This document shows, one piece after another, positions 1 through 7,835 of a DNA stretch of 64,000 bases. The stretch is from assembly GCA_023953845.1 (NCBI GenBank), contig JAMLJC010000001.1, positions 62,001 to 126,000 on the forward strand. Reading direction: 5' to 3'. Within the stretch, counting starts at the first letter, position 1, and each line of letters starts with the position of its first letter. The notes below the pieces were generated by a model, which saw nothing but the letters and a program-made list of their open reading frames with translations, ran no database searches and was not told where the DNA came from. The position numbers were made by a program, and so were the translations under genes. Origin of the DNA: Rhizobiaceae bacterium. Lineage in GTDB: Bacteria; Pseudomonadota; Alphaproteobacteria; Rhizobiales; Rhizobiaceae.

Positions 1-876
1 CGTCGAAAGCGCGCCGTCGACGCCGTTGCGGACGATGTCGACCGGCCCGGTGACGGGAAAGGCGGCAACCGGCGTGCCGCTCGCCAGCGCCTCGACGATG
101 ACATTGCCGAACGTGTCCGTCACGCTGGGGAACACGAAGACGTCGGAGGATGCGTAGTAGTCCGCGAGCTGCCCGATCGGCAAATGCCCGAGAAACCTGA
201 CGCCCGGATATTTCGCCTTCAGCCTCGCCAGTTCGGGTCCGTCGCCGATGACGATCTTCGTGCCGGGCAGATCCAGATCCAGAAACGCCGGCAGGTTCTT
301 CTCCACGGCGACCCGGCCCGCGGAGAGGAAGACGGGTCCGGGCAAGCCGAGATCGCGGCGGCGCTGCGGCCGGAACAGTTCCGTGTCCACGCCGCGCGTC
401 CACGGCCGCAGCTTCGTGAAGCCACGGGATGCAAGATCGTCGGCGAGCGACTGCGTCGCGACCAGCGTCCCCGAGCCGGAATTGTGGAAGGAGCGCAGCC
501 AGCCATAGGCCACGCTTTCGGGCACCGGCAGCCGGGCGCCGAGATATTCCGGAAACTTCGTATGATAGCTCGTCGTGAAGGGCCGTCTACTTTTGCGGCA
601 GTGGCGGCGCGCCATCCAGCCCAACGGTCCTTCCGTGACGAGATGAATGTGATCGGCCTCCGCCTCGTCGATCAGCCGCGCGACATGGCCGGGTGTCGTC
701 AGGGCGATCCGGATATCGGGATAGGTCGGCAGCGGAAACGTCTTCCTGAAATCCAGCGGCGTCAAAAACCGCGCTTCGACGCCCCGGTCCGCAAGCGCCT
801 CTGCGAGCCGTTCGAGGGTGTGGACGACCCCGTTGACCTGGGGTTTCCAGGCATCCGTCACCATCAGAATGCGCAA
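1..876 (-). CDS. Glycosyltransferase family 4 (GT-B fold), 3' end missing
   Basis: Minus-strand frame open from the left edge to a TTG at 876 (protein LRILMVTDAW...); an in-frame ATG at 864 gives MVTDAW. The N-terminal stretch VTDAWKPQVNGVV is typical of GT4 enzymes that move a sugar from a nucleotide sugar to a lipid or polysaccharide acceptor at the cytoplasmic membrane. The C-terminal half shows the donor-binding region: FLSAGRVAVEKN, then DVFVFPSVTDTFGNV with EALASGTPV, where the EX7E-type glutamate lies. About 290 codons are visible and the C-terminus lies outside the window. It is co-directional with the kinase gene upstream, about 100 bases away. The acceptor cannot be read from sequence. 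Family call is firm, substrate unknown. Confidence 0.85.
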   Translation of the reverse strand, partial: MRILMVTDAWKPQVNGVVHTLERLAEALADRGVEARFLTPLDFRKTFPLPTYPDIRIALTTPGHVARLIDEAEADHIHLVTEGPLGWMARRHCRKSRRPFTTSYHTKFPEYLGARLPVPESVAYGWLRSFHNSGSGTLVATQSLADDLASRGFTKLRPWTRGVDTELFRPQRRRDLGLPGPVFLSAGRVAVEKNLPAFLDLDLPGTKIVIGDGPELARLKAKYPGVRFLGHLPIGQLADYYASSDVFVFPSVTDTFGNVIVEALASGTPVAAFPVTGPVDIVRNGVDGALST

Positions 877-976
877 GCGGCAACTCCGTCCAGCCGCGTC
901 GCGAGGGAATCGACGCCATCCAGCAGATGGCGGCCTTTGAACAGAGTTTCATGACGCCCGGATGAAGGCGCCGGTC

Positions 977-2386
977 CTATGCCGGAATGCGGATCACTGC
1001 CCTCAAACCACCCATGGGGCTCGTGTCGAGGGAAATGTCGCCGCCATGGCTGCGTGCGATGTCGCGTGCGATGGCGAGGCCGAGGCCGGTGCCGCCCTCG
1101 TCCTGGTTGCGCGCCTCGTCGAGCCTCACGAAAGGCTTGAAGACGTCCTCCCGCATCTCGGGCGGAATACCGGGGCCATCGTCGTCGATGGTGACGGTCA
1201 GCCAGCCGCCCCTGTGAATCGCGGCCACGCGCACGGTCTTCGCATAGCGGAAGGCATTGCCCGTCACATTGGACAGAAGGCGGCCGAAGGCATGCGGCCT
1301 GACATGCACCTCCGGCGTGCCGACAATACGCGTGGAAAGTTGCCTTCCGCGCAATTCCGCGTCGCCCGCAAGGCGGCTGAAATAGGAGTCGAGGTCGAAA
1401 CGTCCCGCATCCTCCTGCGCCTCGCCCCGCGCGAAGGCGAGATAACCTTCCAGCATCGACTCCATGTCGCCGATGTCCTGGTTGAGCGCCGCGACGTCCA
1501 CCTTCTTGCCCGAGAGGGCGAGTTGCAGCCTGAACCGCGTGAGGATCGTGCGCAGATCGTGGCTGACGCCGGTCAGCATCGCGGTGCGCTGTTCGATCTG
1601 GCGCTCGATGCGCTCGCGCATCTGGATGAAGGCAAGACCCGCGCGCCTGACTTCCTCCGCCCCGCGCGGCTTGAAGTCCGGCGGCGGCGGGCGGCCCTTG
1701 CCGAAACTCTCCGCCGCTTCGGCGAGCTGCAGGATCGGCTTGATCTGGTTGCGCAGGAACGGCACCGCGATCATCAGCAGAACCAGCGACGTGCCGACCA
1801 TCCAGGTGAGGAAGATGTAGGTGTTCGGCGCGTAGGCATGGCTGCGGCGCGCGAAGACGCGCAGAACCTTGTTTTCCATCTGGATGCGGATCTCGATGAT
1901 GTTCGAGTTCCCGACCGTATCGATCCAGAAGGGACGGTTGATCTGCTTGGTGATTTCCGCCGAGAGCGCGCGATCCAGGATCGAGAAGAACGGCTTCGGC
2001 CCGGGCGGAGGCAGAGGGTCCGCCGGCAATATGTCGATCTTCAGCGACAGCCGGTCGCCGGCGATCCGGATGACGTTGGAATAGTCGCCGCCCGGCGACG
2101 TGTCGATCATGTCGATGATCGCCGCGATGTCGCGCGTCACCGCTTCCGAGAGGCGCTGCGTCACCGTCTGCCAGTGGCGCTCCATGAAGACGAAGGCGAT
2201 CACGGACTGCAACAGGATCATCGGCGCGATGACAATGATCAGCGAGCGGGCATAGAGCCGCTTCGGCATGTAGTAGGAGACGAGACGCCAGAAGCGGTGC
2301 CAAGCGCGACGCACCGGCCGCAACCCGCCGCTGAGGCGCTCGCGCGCGCTCTCCATCTGCCGGCGGGCGGTATCCGTTATCGTCAT
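977..2386 (-). CDS. Two-component sensor histidine kinase, EnvZ-like
   Basis: Membrane sensor kinase of 469 residues. One transmembrane segment lies at about 48-68 and a second at about 190-212, enclosing a periplasmic sensor region of roughly 120 residues rich in prolines. A HAMP-like linker follows. The phospho-accepting histidine is His276 in the H-box GVSHDLRT. The ATPase domain has the N-box (LLSNVTGNAFRYA), the DDDGPGIP G1 box and the GGTGLGLAIA G2 box. It is the third gene of marR - response regulator - kinase, starting 39 bases after the regulator, and is presumably the kinase of that regulator. Signal unknown. The arrangement resembles PetP/PetR-type loci of alphaproteobacteria. Confidence 0.93.
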   Translation of the reverse strand: MTITDTARRQMESARERLSGGLRPVRRAWHRFWRLVSYYMPKRLYARSLIIVIAPMILLQSVIAFVFMERHWQTVTQRLSEAVTRDIAAIIDMIDTSPGGDYSNVIRIAGDRLSLKIDILPADPLPPPGPKPFFSILDRALSAEITKQINRPFWIDTVGNSNIIEIRIQMENKVLRVFARRSHAYAPNTYIFLTWMVGTSLVLLMIAVPFLRNQIKPILQLAEAAESFGKGRPPPPDFKPRGAEEVRRAGLAFIQMRERIERQIEQRTAMLTGVSHDLRTILTRFRLQLALSGKKVDVAALNQDIGDMESMLEGYLAFARGEAQEDAGRFDLDSYFSRLAGDAELRGRQLSTRIVGTPEVHVRPHAFGRLLSNVTGNAFRYAKTVRVAAIHRGGWLTVTIDDDGPGIPPEMREDVFKPFVRLDEARNQDEGGTGLGLAIARDIARSHGGDISLDTSPMGGLRAVIRIPA

Positions 2387-2425
2387 GCGTCTCTTCCGGC
2401 CTTCTATGTGGCCACGGTCGAGGGT

Positions 2426-3145
2426 TTATTCCACGTTCAGCCGATATCCGACACCGCGCACGGTCTGCAGCCAGACAGGATTGGCGGGGTCACGCTCTAT
2501 CTTGCGCCGAAGCCGGTTGATCTGGACATCGATAGTACGCTCGCCGACCTCGGCCTCGCCGGCGACGAGTTCGTGGCGCGCGATCGTCTCACCCGCGCGG
2601 AGCGCGAAAATGGCGAGGATATCCTGCTCGCGATCGGTGAGCTTCACCACCTCACCGCCCCTTTTCAGCTCGCGCCGCGCGATCTGGAACGTGTACGGCC
2701 CGAACACCAGTTGCTCGACCTTCGGCGTCTGCTGCTGCCCACCACGGCGCAGGATGTTGTTGATGCGGAGGATAAGTTCGCGCGGATCGAACGGCTTCGG
2801 CAGGTAGTCGTCCGCGCCCGCCTCCAGTCCCGCGATGCGGCTGTCGGTTTCCGACAGCGCGGTGAGCATCAGGATGGGCACGTTCTTTTCCGCCCGCAGC
2901 GCGCGCGTCAGCTCGACACCGCTTTCTCCCGGCATCATCACGTCGAGGATGAGAAGGTCGAAGTCCAGTCCGCCGAGCTTCCGCCGCGCCTCCGCAGCCG
3001 TCGCCGCGACCGTGACGCGAAAACCGTTCTCGGTGAGATACTGCTTCAGGAGATTGCGGATGCGCGTGTCGTCGTCCACGACGAGCAGGTGCGGCGCGTC
3101 ATCGCCCGGAACGCCTGAGCGATCGGCGAATTCACTCGGTTCCAT
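2426..3145 (-). CDS. OmpR-family response regulator, PetR-like
   Basis: DNA-binding response regulator of 239 residues. The receiver domain has the acidic pocket VVDDD at about 23-26, the phospho-acceptor Asp68 (LLILDVMMPG), Thr95 and Lys117 (LPKPF). A winged-helix output domain follows, ending in the typical RTIDVQINRLRRKIE and VRGVGYRL. Its start overlaps the end of the MarR gene by 14 bases, so the two are translationally linked. In Rhodobacter capsulatus a MarR-type gene (petP) precedes an OmpR-type gene (petR) required for cytochrome bc1 expression. The same pairing here, plus petABC 18 kb away in the window, suggests the PetR role; that is inference from arrangement and family. Confidence 0.93.
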   Translation of the reverse strand: MEPSEFADRSGVPGDDAPHLLVVDDDTRIRNLLKQYLTENGFRVTVAATAAEARRKLGGLDFDLLILDVMMPGESGVELTRALRAEKNVPILMLTALSETDSRIAGLEAGADDYLPKPFDPRELILRINNILRRGGQQQTPKVEQLVFGPYTFQIARRELKRGGEVVKLTDREQDILAIFALRAGETIARHELVAGEAEVGERTIDVQINRLRRKIERDPANPVWLQTVRGVGYRLNVE

Positions 3146-3665
3146 CGCTCCCCCCTCCTCCGTTGCCCGGCAACCCGTCGACCTGGGTCCTGAGCTCGGG
3201 GTTTACCATCGCCTTCAGGAAACGTTCGACGACGTTGCGGTCGGCCGGCACTATGTCCTGCAATGCCTTGGCGATGCGGCTGGACTGTGGCCGAGCCAGA
3301 TCGAGCGCCAGCGCCCTGCCCTTGGCCGTGGGATAGAGCTCGCGCTGCCGCCGGTCCCTGGGACCTTGTACCTGCACGATGTAGCCGGTGTCGATCAGTT
3401 GCTTCAGCACGCGCGCCAGGCTCTGCTTGGTGATCTTCAGTACATCCAGAAGTTCCGCGACCGTCAGCCCCGGCATGCGGTTCACGAAGTGCAGCACCCG
3501 GTGATGCGCCCGGCCGAATCCGTACTCCTCCAGTATCTGATCGGGGTCGGAGGTGAAGTCCCGATACGCGAAAAACAGCAGCTCGATCAGCGGCAGGTCG
3601 ATGCCGTCGGCAGGCGACAGGGCGGTGCGGATGGGTTTGGGAGAAGGGATGGAGCGATCCGGCAT
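3132..3665 (-). CDS. MarR-family transcriptional regulator, PetP-like
   Basis: Winged-helix regulator of 177 residues if translation starts at the ATG at 3665 (MPDRSIPS); the open frame extends further upstream to 3776, but that would run through the operator, so the shorter start is preferred. The MarR core is visible: LTVAELLDVLKITKQSLARVLKQL as the recognition helices, then the wing YIVQVQGPRDRRQRELYPT with its conserved DRR. First gene of a MarR - response regulator - kinase operon, divergent from ilvE. A perfect palindrome lies 16-42 bases upstream of the start and is the likely autoregulatory operator. Confidence 0.9.
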   Translation of the reverse strand: MPDRSIPSPKPIRTALSPADGIDLPLIELLFFAYRDFTSDPDQILEEYGFGRAHHRVLHFVNRMPGLTVAELLDVLKITKQSLARVLKQLIDTGYIVQVQGPRDRRQRELYPTAKGRALALDLARPQSSRIAKALQDIVPADRNVVERFLKAMVNPELRTQVDGLPGNGGGGSDGTE

Positions 3666-3680
3666 GGGGTTCCCGCACAG

Positions 3681-3707
3681 AAATATGTCAGCACTATTGA
3701 CATATTT
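3681..3707. promoter_or_regulatory. Palindromic operator between marR and ilvE
   Basis: Perfect inverted repeat: AAATATGTCA at 3681-3690 and TGACATATTT at 3698-3707, spaced by 7 bases. Size and AT-richness fit a MarR dimer site. Its right arm overlaps the -35 box of the ilvE-side promoter (TTGACA at 3697-3702). It also lies over the likely -10 region of the leftward marR promoter. Assignment to this MarR is inference from position. Confidence 0.75.
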
Positions 3708-3725
3708 TGGAGCCGATGGTAATTT
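3697..3725 (+). promoter_or_regulatory. Candidate sigma-70 promoter for ilvE
   Basis: TTGACA at 3697-3702, a 17-base spacer, and TAATTT at 3720-3725. This is close to consensus and would give a leader of about 170 bases before the ilvE start at 3901. The -35 box lies inside the palindromic operator, so a bound regulator should block it. Confidence 0.65.
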
Positions 3726-3900
3726 TTGGCAAGCTTTTCGGACAATTGCGAACGAAAAGGCAAGCGATTCCGGCATTTACCGCAATTTTCGGCGGATTTG
3801 CCATATCGTCACAATCGACCTACCCTGACCTTAGGAAAAATCAGGTGTTTGGCCGGCACCGTAGCATTGCTTTAAGGCTGGAAGCCTTGGGAGGTTAGAC

Positions 3901-4794
3901 ATGGCATCGGTTCCCTTCGATCAGCTCGAGGGCTTCATCTGGATGAATGGCGCGTTCGTCAAATGGGCGGACGCCAAGATTCACGTTCTCACTCACGGAC
4001 TGCACTATGCAAGCGCCGTCTTCGAAGGCGAGCGCGCCTATGGCGGCGAAATCTTCAAGCTGACCGAGCATACCCAGCGCCTGCATGATTCGGCGAAGAT
4101 CCTGGGCTTCACCATTCCCTACAGCGTCGAGGAGCTCGACGAAGCCTGCCGCACGCTGCTTGAGAAGCAGGGCTTCCAGGACGCCTATGTTCGCCCGATC
4201 GCCTGGCGCGGCAGCGAGCAGATGGGCGTGTCGGCGCAGAACAACCGCATCAACTGCGCCATCGCCATCTGGCAGTGGCCGAGCTATTTCGATCCCGCGC
4301 AGAAGCTCAAGGGCATCCGCCTCGACATGGCCGAATATCGCCGGCCCGATCCGCGCACCGCGCCGTCGAAGTCAAAGGCCGCCGGCCTCTATATGATCTG
4401 CACGCTTTCCAAGCACGCAGCGGAGGCCAAGGGCTATGCCGACGCCATGATGCTGGACTGGCGCGGTCAGGTCGCGGAAGCGACCGGCGCGAACATCTTC
4501 TTCGTCAAGGACGGCAAGATTCACACGCCGAAACCCGACTGCTTCCTCGACGGCATTACCCGCCGCACGGTGATCGACCTCGCCAGGCGGCGCGGCCTCG
4601 AAGTGATCGAGCGGGCCATCATGCCCGAGGAACTGACGGGCTTCGAGCAGTGCTTCCTGACCGGGACAGCGGCAGAAGTGACGCCGGTATCTGAAATCGG
4701 GCCGTACCGCTTCGAGGTCGGCGAGATCGCCAAGACCCTGATGAACGACTATTCGGCCGAAGTTCAGCCGAAACGCGCCATCGCGGCGGAGTAA
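3901..4794 (+). CDS. ilvE: Branched-chain amino acid aminotransferase
   Basis: PLP-dependent class IV aminotransferase of 297 residues that interconverts Leu, Ile and Val with their 2-oxo acids using glutamate. Visible signatures are HGLHYASAVFEGERAY near the N-terminus, the likely PLP lysine Lys159 (KSKAAGLYM), EATGANIFFV, and the C-terminal FLTGTAAEVTPV loop that holds the cofactor phosphate. A Shine-Dalgarno GGGAGG sits just before the ATG. Monocistronic as far as visible and divergent from the MarR operon, with its promoter overlapping the MarR-type operator. leuA, also in this window, supplies the leucine branch precursor. Confidence 0.95.
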   Translation: MASVPFDQLEGFIWMNGAFVKWADAKIHVLTHGLHYASAVFEGERAYGGEIFKLTEHTQRLHDSAKILGFTIPYSVEELDEACRTLLEKQGFQDAYVRPIAWRGSEQMGVSAQNNRINCAIAIWQWPSYFDPAQKLKGIRLDMAEYRRPDPRTAPSKSKAAGLYMICTLSKHAAEAKGYADAMMLDWRGQVAEATGANIFFVKDGKIHTPKPDCFLDGITRRTVIDLARRRGLEVIERAIMPEELTGFEQCFLTGTAAEVTPVSEIGPYRFEVGEIAKTLMNDYSAEVQPKRAIAAE

Positions 4795-4930
4795 TCCCGC
4801 CGCACGGCCGGCGGCGGATGGCACGCGTCATTCGCCGTTGGAAATCCTCCTGCGTCATTTGACATTCATGAGAATCGGCGTCTGATAACGCGCCCGGCGC
4901 CTACAGCCGGGTATGGAGGGATTAATCATC

Positions 4931-5239
4931 ATGGACTCGAACCTCATTCTCTCAATCGTGGTGCAGGTGATCACGGGCGTGATCGGTGGTCAGGCCGTTG
5001 GCGCGGCGCTCAAACAGGCAGCTATGGCCCAGCTACCGAAGATCCTGAGCGGCGCGGTCGGCGGTGTCATCGGCGGACAGATACTTGGCGCCCTTCTCGG
5101 TGGCAGCGCTGGTGATCCGGCGGCGGGCGCGGCAGCAGGCGGCAGCATGGGCGGCCTGCTCGGCGACGTGATCGGCGGCGCCGGCGGCGGCGCGATCCTG
5201 ACGGCGATCGTCGGAGCGGTGATGGGCAAGAAAGCCTGA
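4931..5239 (+). CDS. Small glycine-zipper membrane-type protein of unknown function
   Basis: 102 residues, almost entirely Gly, Ala, Val, Ile and Leu, with repeated GxxxG-like motifs (GVIGGQAVGAAL, GGVIGGQILGALLGG, GGLLGDVIGG). The ATG at 4931 is preferred over an in-frame ATG at 4913 because GGAGGG at 4915-4920 is well placed as its ribosome binding site. Glycine-zipper segments like these pack against or into membranes. Conserved proteins of this look occur in rhizobia, but I know of no assigned function. A strong terminator hairpin follows at 5264, so it is likely a single-gene transcript. Confidence 0.75.
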   Translation: MDSNLILSIVVQVITGVIGGQAVGAALKQAAMAQLPKILSGAVGGVIGGQILGALLGGSAGDPAAGAAAGGSMGGLLGDVIGGAGGGAILTAIVGAVMGKKA

Positions 5240-5263
5240 AGCGATCCTTGCCAGTTTCGTGGG

Positions 5264-5292
5264 ACGGGCGGCTCAGGGCCGCCCGTTTCTTT
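5264..5292 (+). terminator. Rho-independent terminator
   Basis: Stem ACGGGCGGC (5264-5272) pairs with GCCGCCCGT (5278-5286) around a 5-base loop, followed by a T-rich run. It closes the glycine-zipper gene. Confidence 0.8.
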
Positions 5293-5321
5293 TCAATGGA
5301 CGCCGGACGCCGCGCTTTCCT

Positions 5322-5422
5322 GAAGCGTATCGCGTCAGATCGGAATCAGTTGACACGCTTCAAGTTCCTGTTTTTTCGCATGTCGTTATCCCGAAACCGG
5401 CTCCCACTTTCGGGCGGCATGC
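5322..5422. repeat. Palindromic intergenic repeat (rhizobial mosaic-element type)
   Basis: Two nested palindromes lie side by side. The first pairs TGAAGCGT near 5323 with ACGCTTCA near 5355. The second runs from GCATGTCG (5378) to CGGCATGC (ending 5422), with inner arms CCCGAAA and TTTCGGG. This composition is familiar from intergenic repeats scattered through rhizobial genomes. Only one copy is present in this window, so repetitiveness is inferred from that familiarity. Confidence 0.6.
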
Positions 5423-5453
5423 TTTAAATGCAGGCAATCCGAAAGTGAGGCAT

Positions 5454-6092
5454 ATGGGTCAGCTCAGCGGCATCATCGTTCCGGTCACACCGTTCCAGCA
5501 GAATTGCACGATTCTGTTCGACGCCGACGACAGGACGGGCGTCGTCGTCGATCCGGGCGGCGACGTGCCCGCGATCCTCGAAGCCATCGAAAAGCAGGGT
5601 ATAAAGGTGGGTTCGATCTGGATCACGCATGGCCATCTCGACCATGTCGGCGGAGCCATGGAACTGAAAGAAGCGCTCGGCGTCGACATTGTTGGCCCGC
5701 ATGAGGCCGATCTGCCCCTGCTCTCGAATGTGGAGCGGCAGTCGCAAAGCTATGGCCTTAGCGGCATGAAGAACTGCATGCCCGACCGCTTCCTGACCGA
5801 AGGCGAAAGCGTCAGCTTCGGCGACCATGTCTTCGAGGTGCTGCATTGCCCCGGCCATGCGCCCGGCCATGTCGTCTATTTCAATCGCGCCGCGAACTTC
5901 GCCCATGTCGGCGATGTGCTTTTCCGTGGCTCGGTCGGCCGCACGGATCTGCCCGGCGGGGATCACGACGCGCTGATCCGGTCGATCAAGGAGAAGCTTC
6001 TCCCGCTCGGCGACGACGTCGGCTTCATCTGCGGCCATGGACCCGGCGGCCGCTTCGGCGAAGAACGCCGCACGAACCCGTTCCTCACCTGA
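5454..6092 (+). CDS. Metallo-beta-lactamase-fold hydrolase (glyoxalase II-like)
   Basis: 212 residues from the ATG at 5454 (MGQLSGII), which is preceded by GAAAGTGAGG. The long upstream open frame would run through the palindromic repeat and is not coding. The metal site motif is THGHLDHVGG (HxHxDH); further ligands are in CPGHAPGHVV, HVGDVLFRGSVGRTDLPGG and CGHGPG. Proteins of this small GloB-like group hydrolyse thioesters such as S-lactoylglutathione or remain uncharacterised. The substrate-binding C-terminal domain of true glyoxalase II is absent, so the substrate is not assigned. Confidence 0.88.
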   Translation: MGQLSGIIVPVTPFQQNCTILFDADDRTGVVVDPGGDVPAILEAIEKQGIKVGSIWITHGHLDHVGGAMELKEALGVDIVGPHEADLPLLSNVERQSQSYGLSGMKNCMPDRFLTEGESVSFGDHVFEVLHCPGHAPGHVVYFNRAANFAHVGDVLFRGSVGRTDLPGGDHDALIRSIKEKLLPLGDDVGFICGHGPGGRFGEERRTNPFLT

Positions 6093-6147
6093 GAAGAGCG
6101 CGGCGTGCGCGAGTCACGCCGCACGCCCAAGGCGCTATTCTGCTGCT

Positions 6148-6588
6148 TCAGCCCGCATTGCAGAAATGCTTGCGGCCATCGCGTCCGACATAAGTGCCGG
6201 TCGTCGCATCAAACGTGCGATAGCGATCGCGACAGTACCGGTACCATGAGCGTGACCACGGCTCGAAGGACGGCTCGTCATAGGCTTGGTCGCCGTTGGC
6301 AAAGGCGGCGGCAGACCCCTCGATCATGAAATCGCGATTCGGGCTTGGCCGCGGATGGCGCAGCGGATTGCCGGCGACAGGCTCGTCGCGACTGGAGGCG
6401 AGCGCGCCGACAACCAAGGCGCCCAGCGCGAGGCCGACGATACCGGCCGCGACAAGGTCGCTATCCTTGTTGGATTCACTGCGATAGTGCCGATGATCGC
6501 GCCAGCGCTCGCCGGCGTCGGCCGGAACCGTGGCAAAAGCCGTCGCGGCGACCGCCGCCGACAGCACCGTCTTCCTGAAGATGTTCAT
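6148..6588 (-). CDS. BA14K-like secreted protein
   Basis: 146 residues. The N-terminus has a Sec signal peptide (MNIFRKTVLSAAVAATAFA, cleavage near ADA-GE), then a second hydrophobic segment (LVAAGIVGLALGALVVGAL). The C-terminus carries the BA14K pattern WYRYCRDRYRTFD followed by TGTYVGRDGRKHFC. The family is named after an immunoreactive Brucella protein with lectin-like properties and is restricted to rhizobial relatives. Function here is unknown; an envelope location is likely. It stands alone between the hydrolase and the cold-shock genes. Confidence 0.8.
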   Translation of the reverse strand: MNIFRKTVLSAAVAATAFATVPADAGERWRDHRHYRSESNKDSDLVAAGIVGLALGALVVGALASSRDEPVAGNPLRHPRPSPNRDFMIEGSAAAFANGDQAYDEPSFEPWSRSWYRYCRDRYRTFDATTGTYVGRDGRKHFCNAG

Positions 6589-6749
6589 GATGTCTCCTGC
6601 GCGGGCTCATCGGGTGAAGCGAGCCCGGATGGCAGGAGCGATATCGAATGTCACCTGAACGCGCGCTGAACGCACGAAGTTGAACGGCCTCCGCCTGCGA
6701 ATGCGGAGATGCCGATGTTCCAAACCTTCCCGGCGACGAAAACGTCGGA

Positions 6750-6962
6750 TCAGATGACGGTGAGGTTGACTGCCTTGGGACCCTTGCCGCGCTTGTCGGG
6801 TTCGGTGTCGAAACGCACCTTCTGGCCGTCCTCCAGACCCGGCAGACCCGACGACTGTACGGCTGAAATATGGACGAATACGTCCTTCTGGCCGTCATCG
6901 GGCGTGATGAAACCAAAGCCCTTGGCGTGATTGAAAAATTTGACGGTGCCGGTCTGCGGCAT
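6750..6962 (-). CDS. Cold-shock protein, CspA family (copy 1)
   Basis: 70-residue single cold-shock domain. RNP1 is KGFGFITP and RNP2 is DVFVHISAV, the aromatic patches that bind single-stranded RNA or DNA. Such proteins act as RNA chaperones in the cytoplasm. The ATG at 6962 is preceded by GAAGAGGAGC. It has a long leader: a promoter-like sequence lies about 200 bases upstream with the same layout as that of the second csp gene at 7366, and the first transcribed bases of both leaders are nearly identical. Confidence 0.93.
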   Translation of the reverse strand: MPQTGTVKFFNHAKGFGFITPDDGQKDVFVHISAVQSSGLPGLEDGQKVRFDTEPDKRGKGPKAVNLTVI

Positions 6963-7123
6963 TGCTTGCTCCTCTTCATTCCCCTCTGCGAAGGCGATCG
7001 AACCTGAAGTCCGATTGCATTGGGCCTTCACGGGAGGAGAAGAAACAGACAGCCTGCGCGGGTATATCACCTTCTGACGCAAACCGCCCTGGTGCCTCTC
7101 AGCCGAGTTGCCCGGGGCAAGCC

Positions 7124-7190
7124 ATTCCAGTCTCCGGGCCGGCAAATGCCCGAACGTGAATTTTTTCCTTCATTTTTCAAATATGAGCAA
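7124..7190 (-). promoter_or_regulatory. csp copy 1 promoter and conserved leader element
   Basis: Reading leftward: TTGCTC (7190-7185), 17-base spacer, GAAAAA (7167-7162), 7 bases, then a conserved element from TTCGGGCATTTGC through CCGGAGACTGGAA, ending near 7124. The element matches the csp copy 2 leader at the same distance from its -10 box. The rest of the leader, down to 6963, shows nothing else I recognise. Confidence 0.65.
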
Positions 7191-7299
7191 GCGAAACTTT
7201 GCTAACGGCGGACTGTCCGGAAACTAAATGTCCCGCACACCGGCCGCGCCGGGCAAATCGAACCCGGCCGTGCCGCAACTCTCCTTGATGAAGATAACA

Positions 7300-7332
7300 A
7301 AAGTTAAGGGCGCGGCAGATACTGCCGCGCCC
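7300..7332 (-). terminator. Rho-independent terminator of csp copy 2
   Basis: An 11-bp stem (7308-7318 with 7322-7332) with a 3-base loop, followed on the minus strand by TTAACTTTTG. It lies about 35 bases after the stop of the csp gene at 7366. Confidence 0.8.
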
Positions 7333-7365
7333 CGACAAGAAATGCTTGCGCAGAGATGCTGTCGA

Positions 7366-7578
7366 TTACTCGACGCGCAGGTTCACGGCCTTCGGGCCCT
7401 TGCCCATGCGATCCGGCTCGACGTCGAAGGAAACCTTCTGACCGTCGACCAGCGTGCGCAGGCCGGACTTCTCGATCGCGGAAATGTGGACGAAAACGTC
7501 CTTTGCACCACCGTCCGGCGTAATGAAGCCGAAGCCTTTGGTTGCGTTGAAGAACTTTACGGTACCTGTCTGGGCCAT
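7366..7578 (-). CDS. Cold-shock protein, CspA family (copy 2)
   Basis: 70-residue cold-shock domain with RNP1 KGFGFITP and RNP2 DVFVHISAI, close to copy 1 over its whole length. It begins MAQTGTVKFFNATKGFG. Predicted single-gene transcript: promoter near 7769-7797, leader of about 185 bases, terminator at 7300-7332. The leader carries the same initial element as copy 1, so the two genes are probably controlled alike. The two copies look like a duplication that kept promoter and leader start but diverged in the rest of the leader. Confidence 0.94.
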   Translation of the reverse strand: MAQTGTVKFFNATKGFGFITPDGGAKDVFVHISAIEKSGLRTLVDGQKVSFDVEPDRMGKGPKAVNLRVE

Positions 7579-7730
7579 CTGGAAACTCCGTCACCCGTCA
7601 TTTCGATGATCCATGACGACCAACGTCAGGGATCGGTTAGGTCTTGGCCGTTTTGCGCTGGCGGCTGCACACCCCTGCCAAGGCGGGTGGTTAGAGATTC
7701 ACGATGTCGGGGAAAGGGTCGTCCAAAACG

Positions 7731-7797
7731 TTCCAGTCTCCGGGTCAGCAAATGCCCGAACACGAAAACTATCGCATGTATGAATGAATGTTGCAAG
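7731..7797 (-). promoter_or_regulatory. csp copy 2 promoter and conserved leader element
   Basis: Leftward TTGCAA (7797-7792), 17-base spacer, GATAGT (7774-7769), then 7 bases to TTCGGGCATTTGC at 7761. The element continues to CCCGGAGACTGGAA at 7731. About 32 of 36 positions match the copy 1 leader. Confidence 0.7.
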
Positions 7798-7835
7798 TCG
7801 TGAGCGAAAGACGGGCGCCGGCCGCTTGACGGATG

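Noticed and set aside
171..195. Copy of the csp leader core GGCAAATGCCCGA near the left end
   Set aside because: It lies in the glycosyltransferase reading frame (LGHLPIG) and lacks the promoter boxes and the second half of the element.
962..3118. Long plus-strand open frame opposite the kinase and regulator
   Set aside because: Antisense shadow of two clear signalling genes; composition is Arg/Asp/His-rich with no motif. High-GC coding DNA often leaves such frames open.
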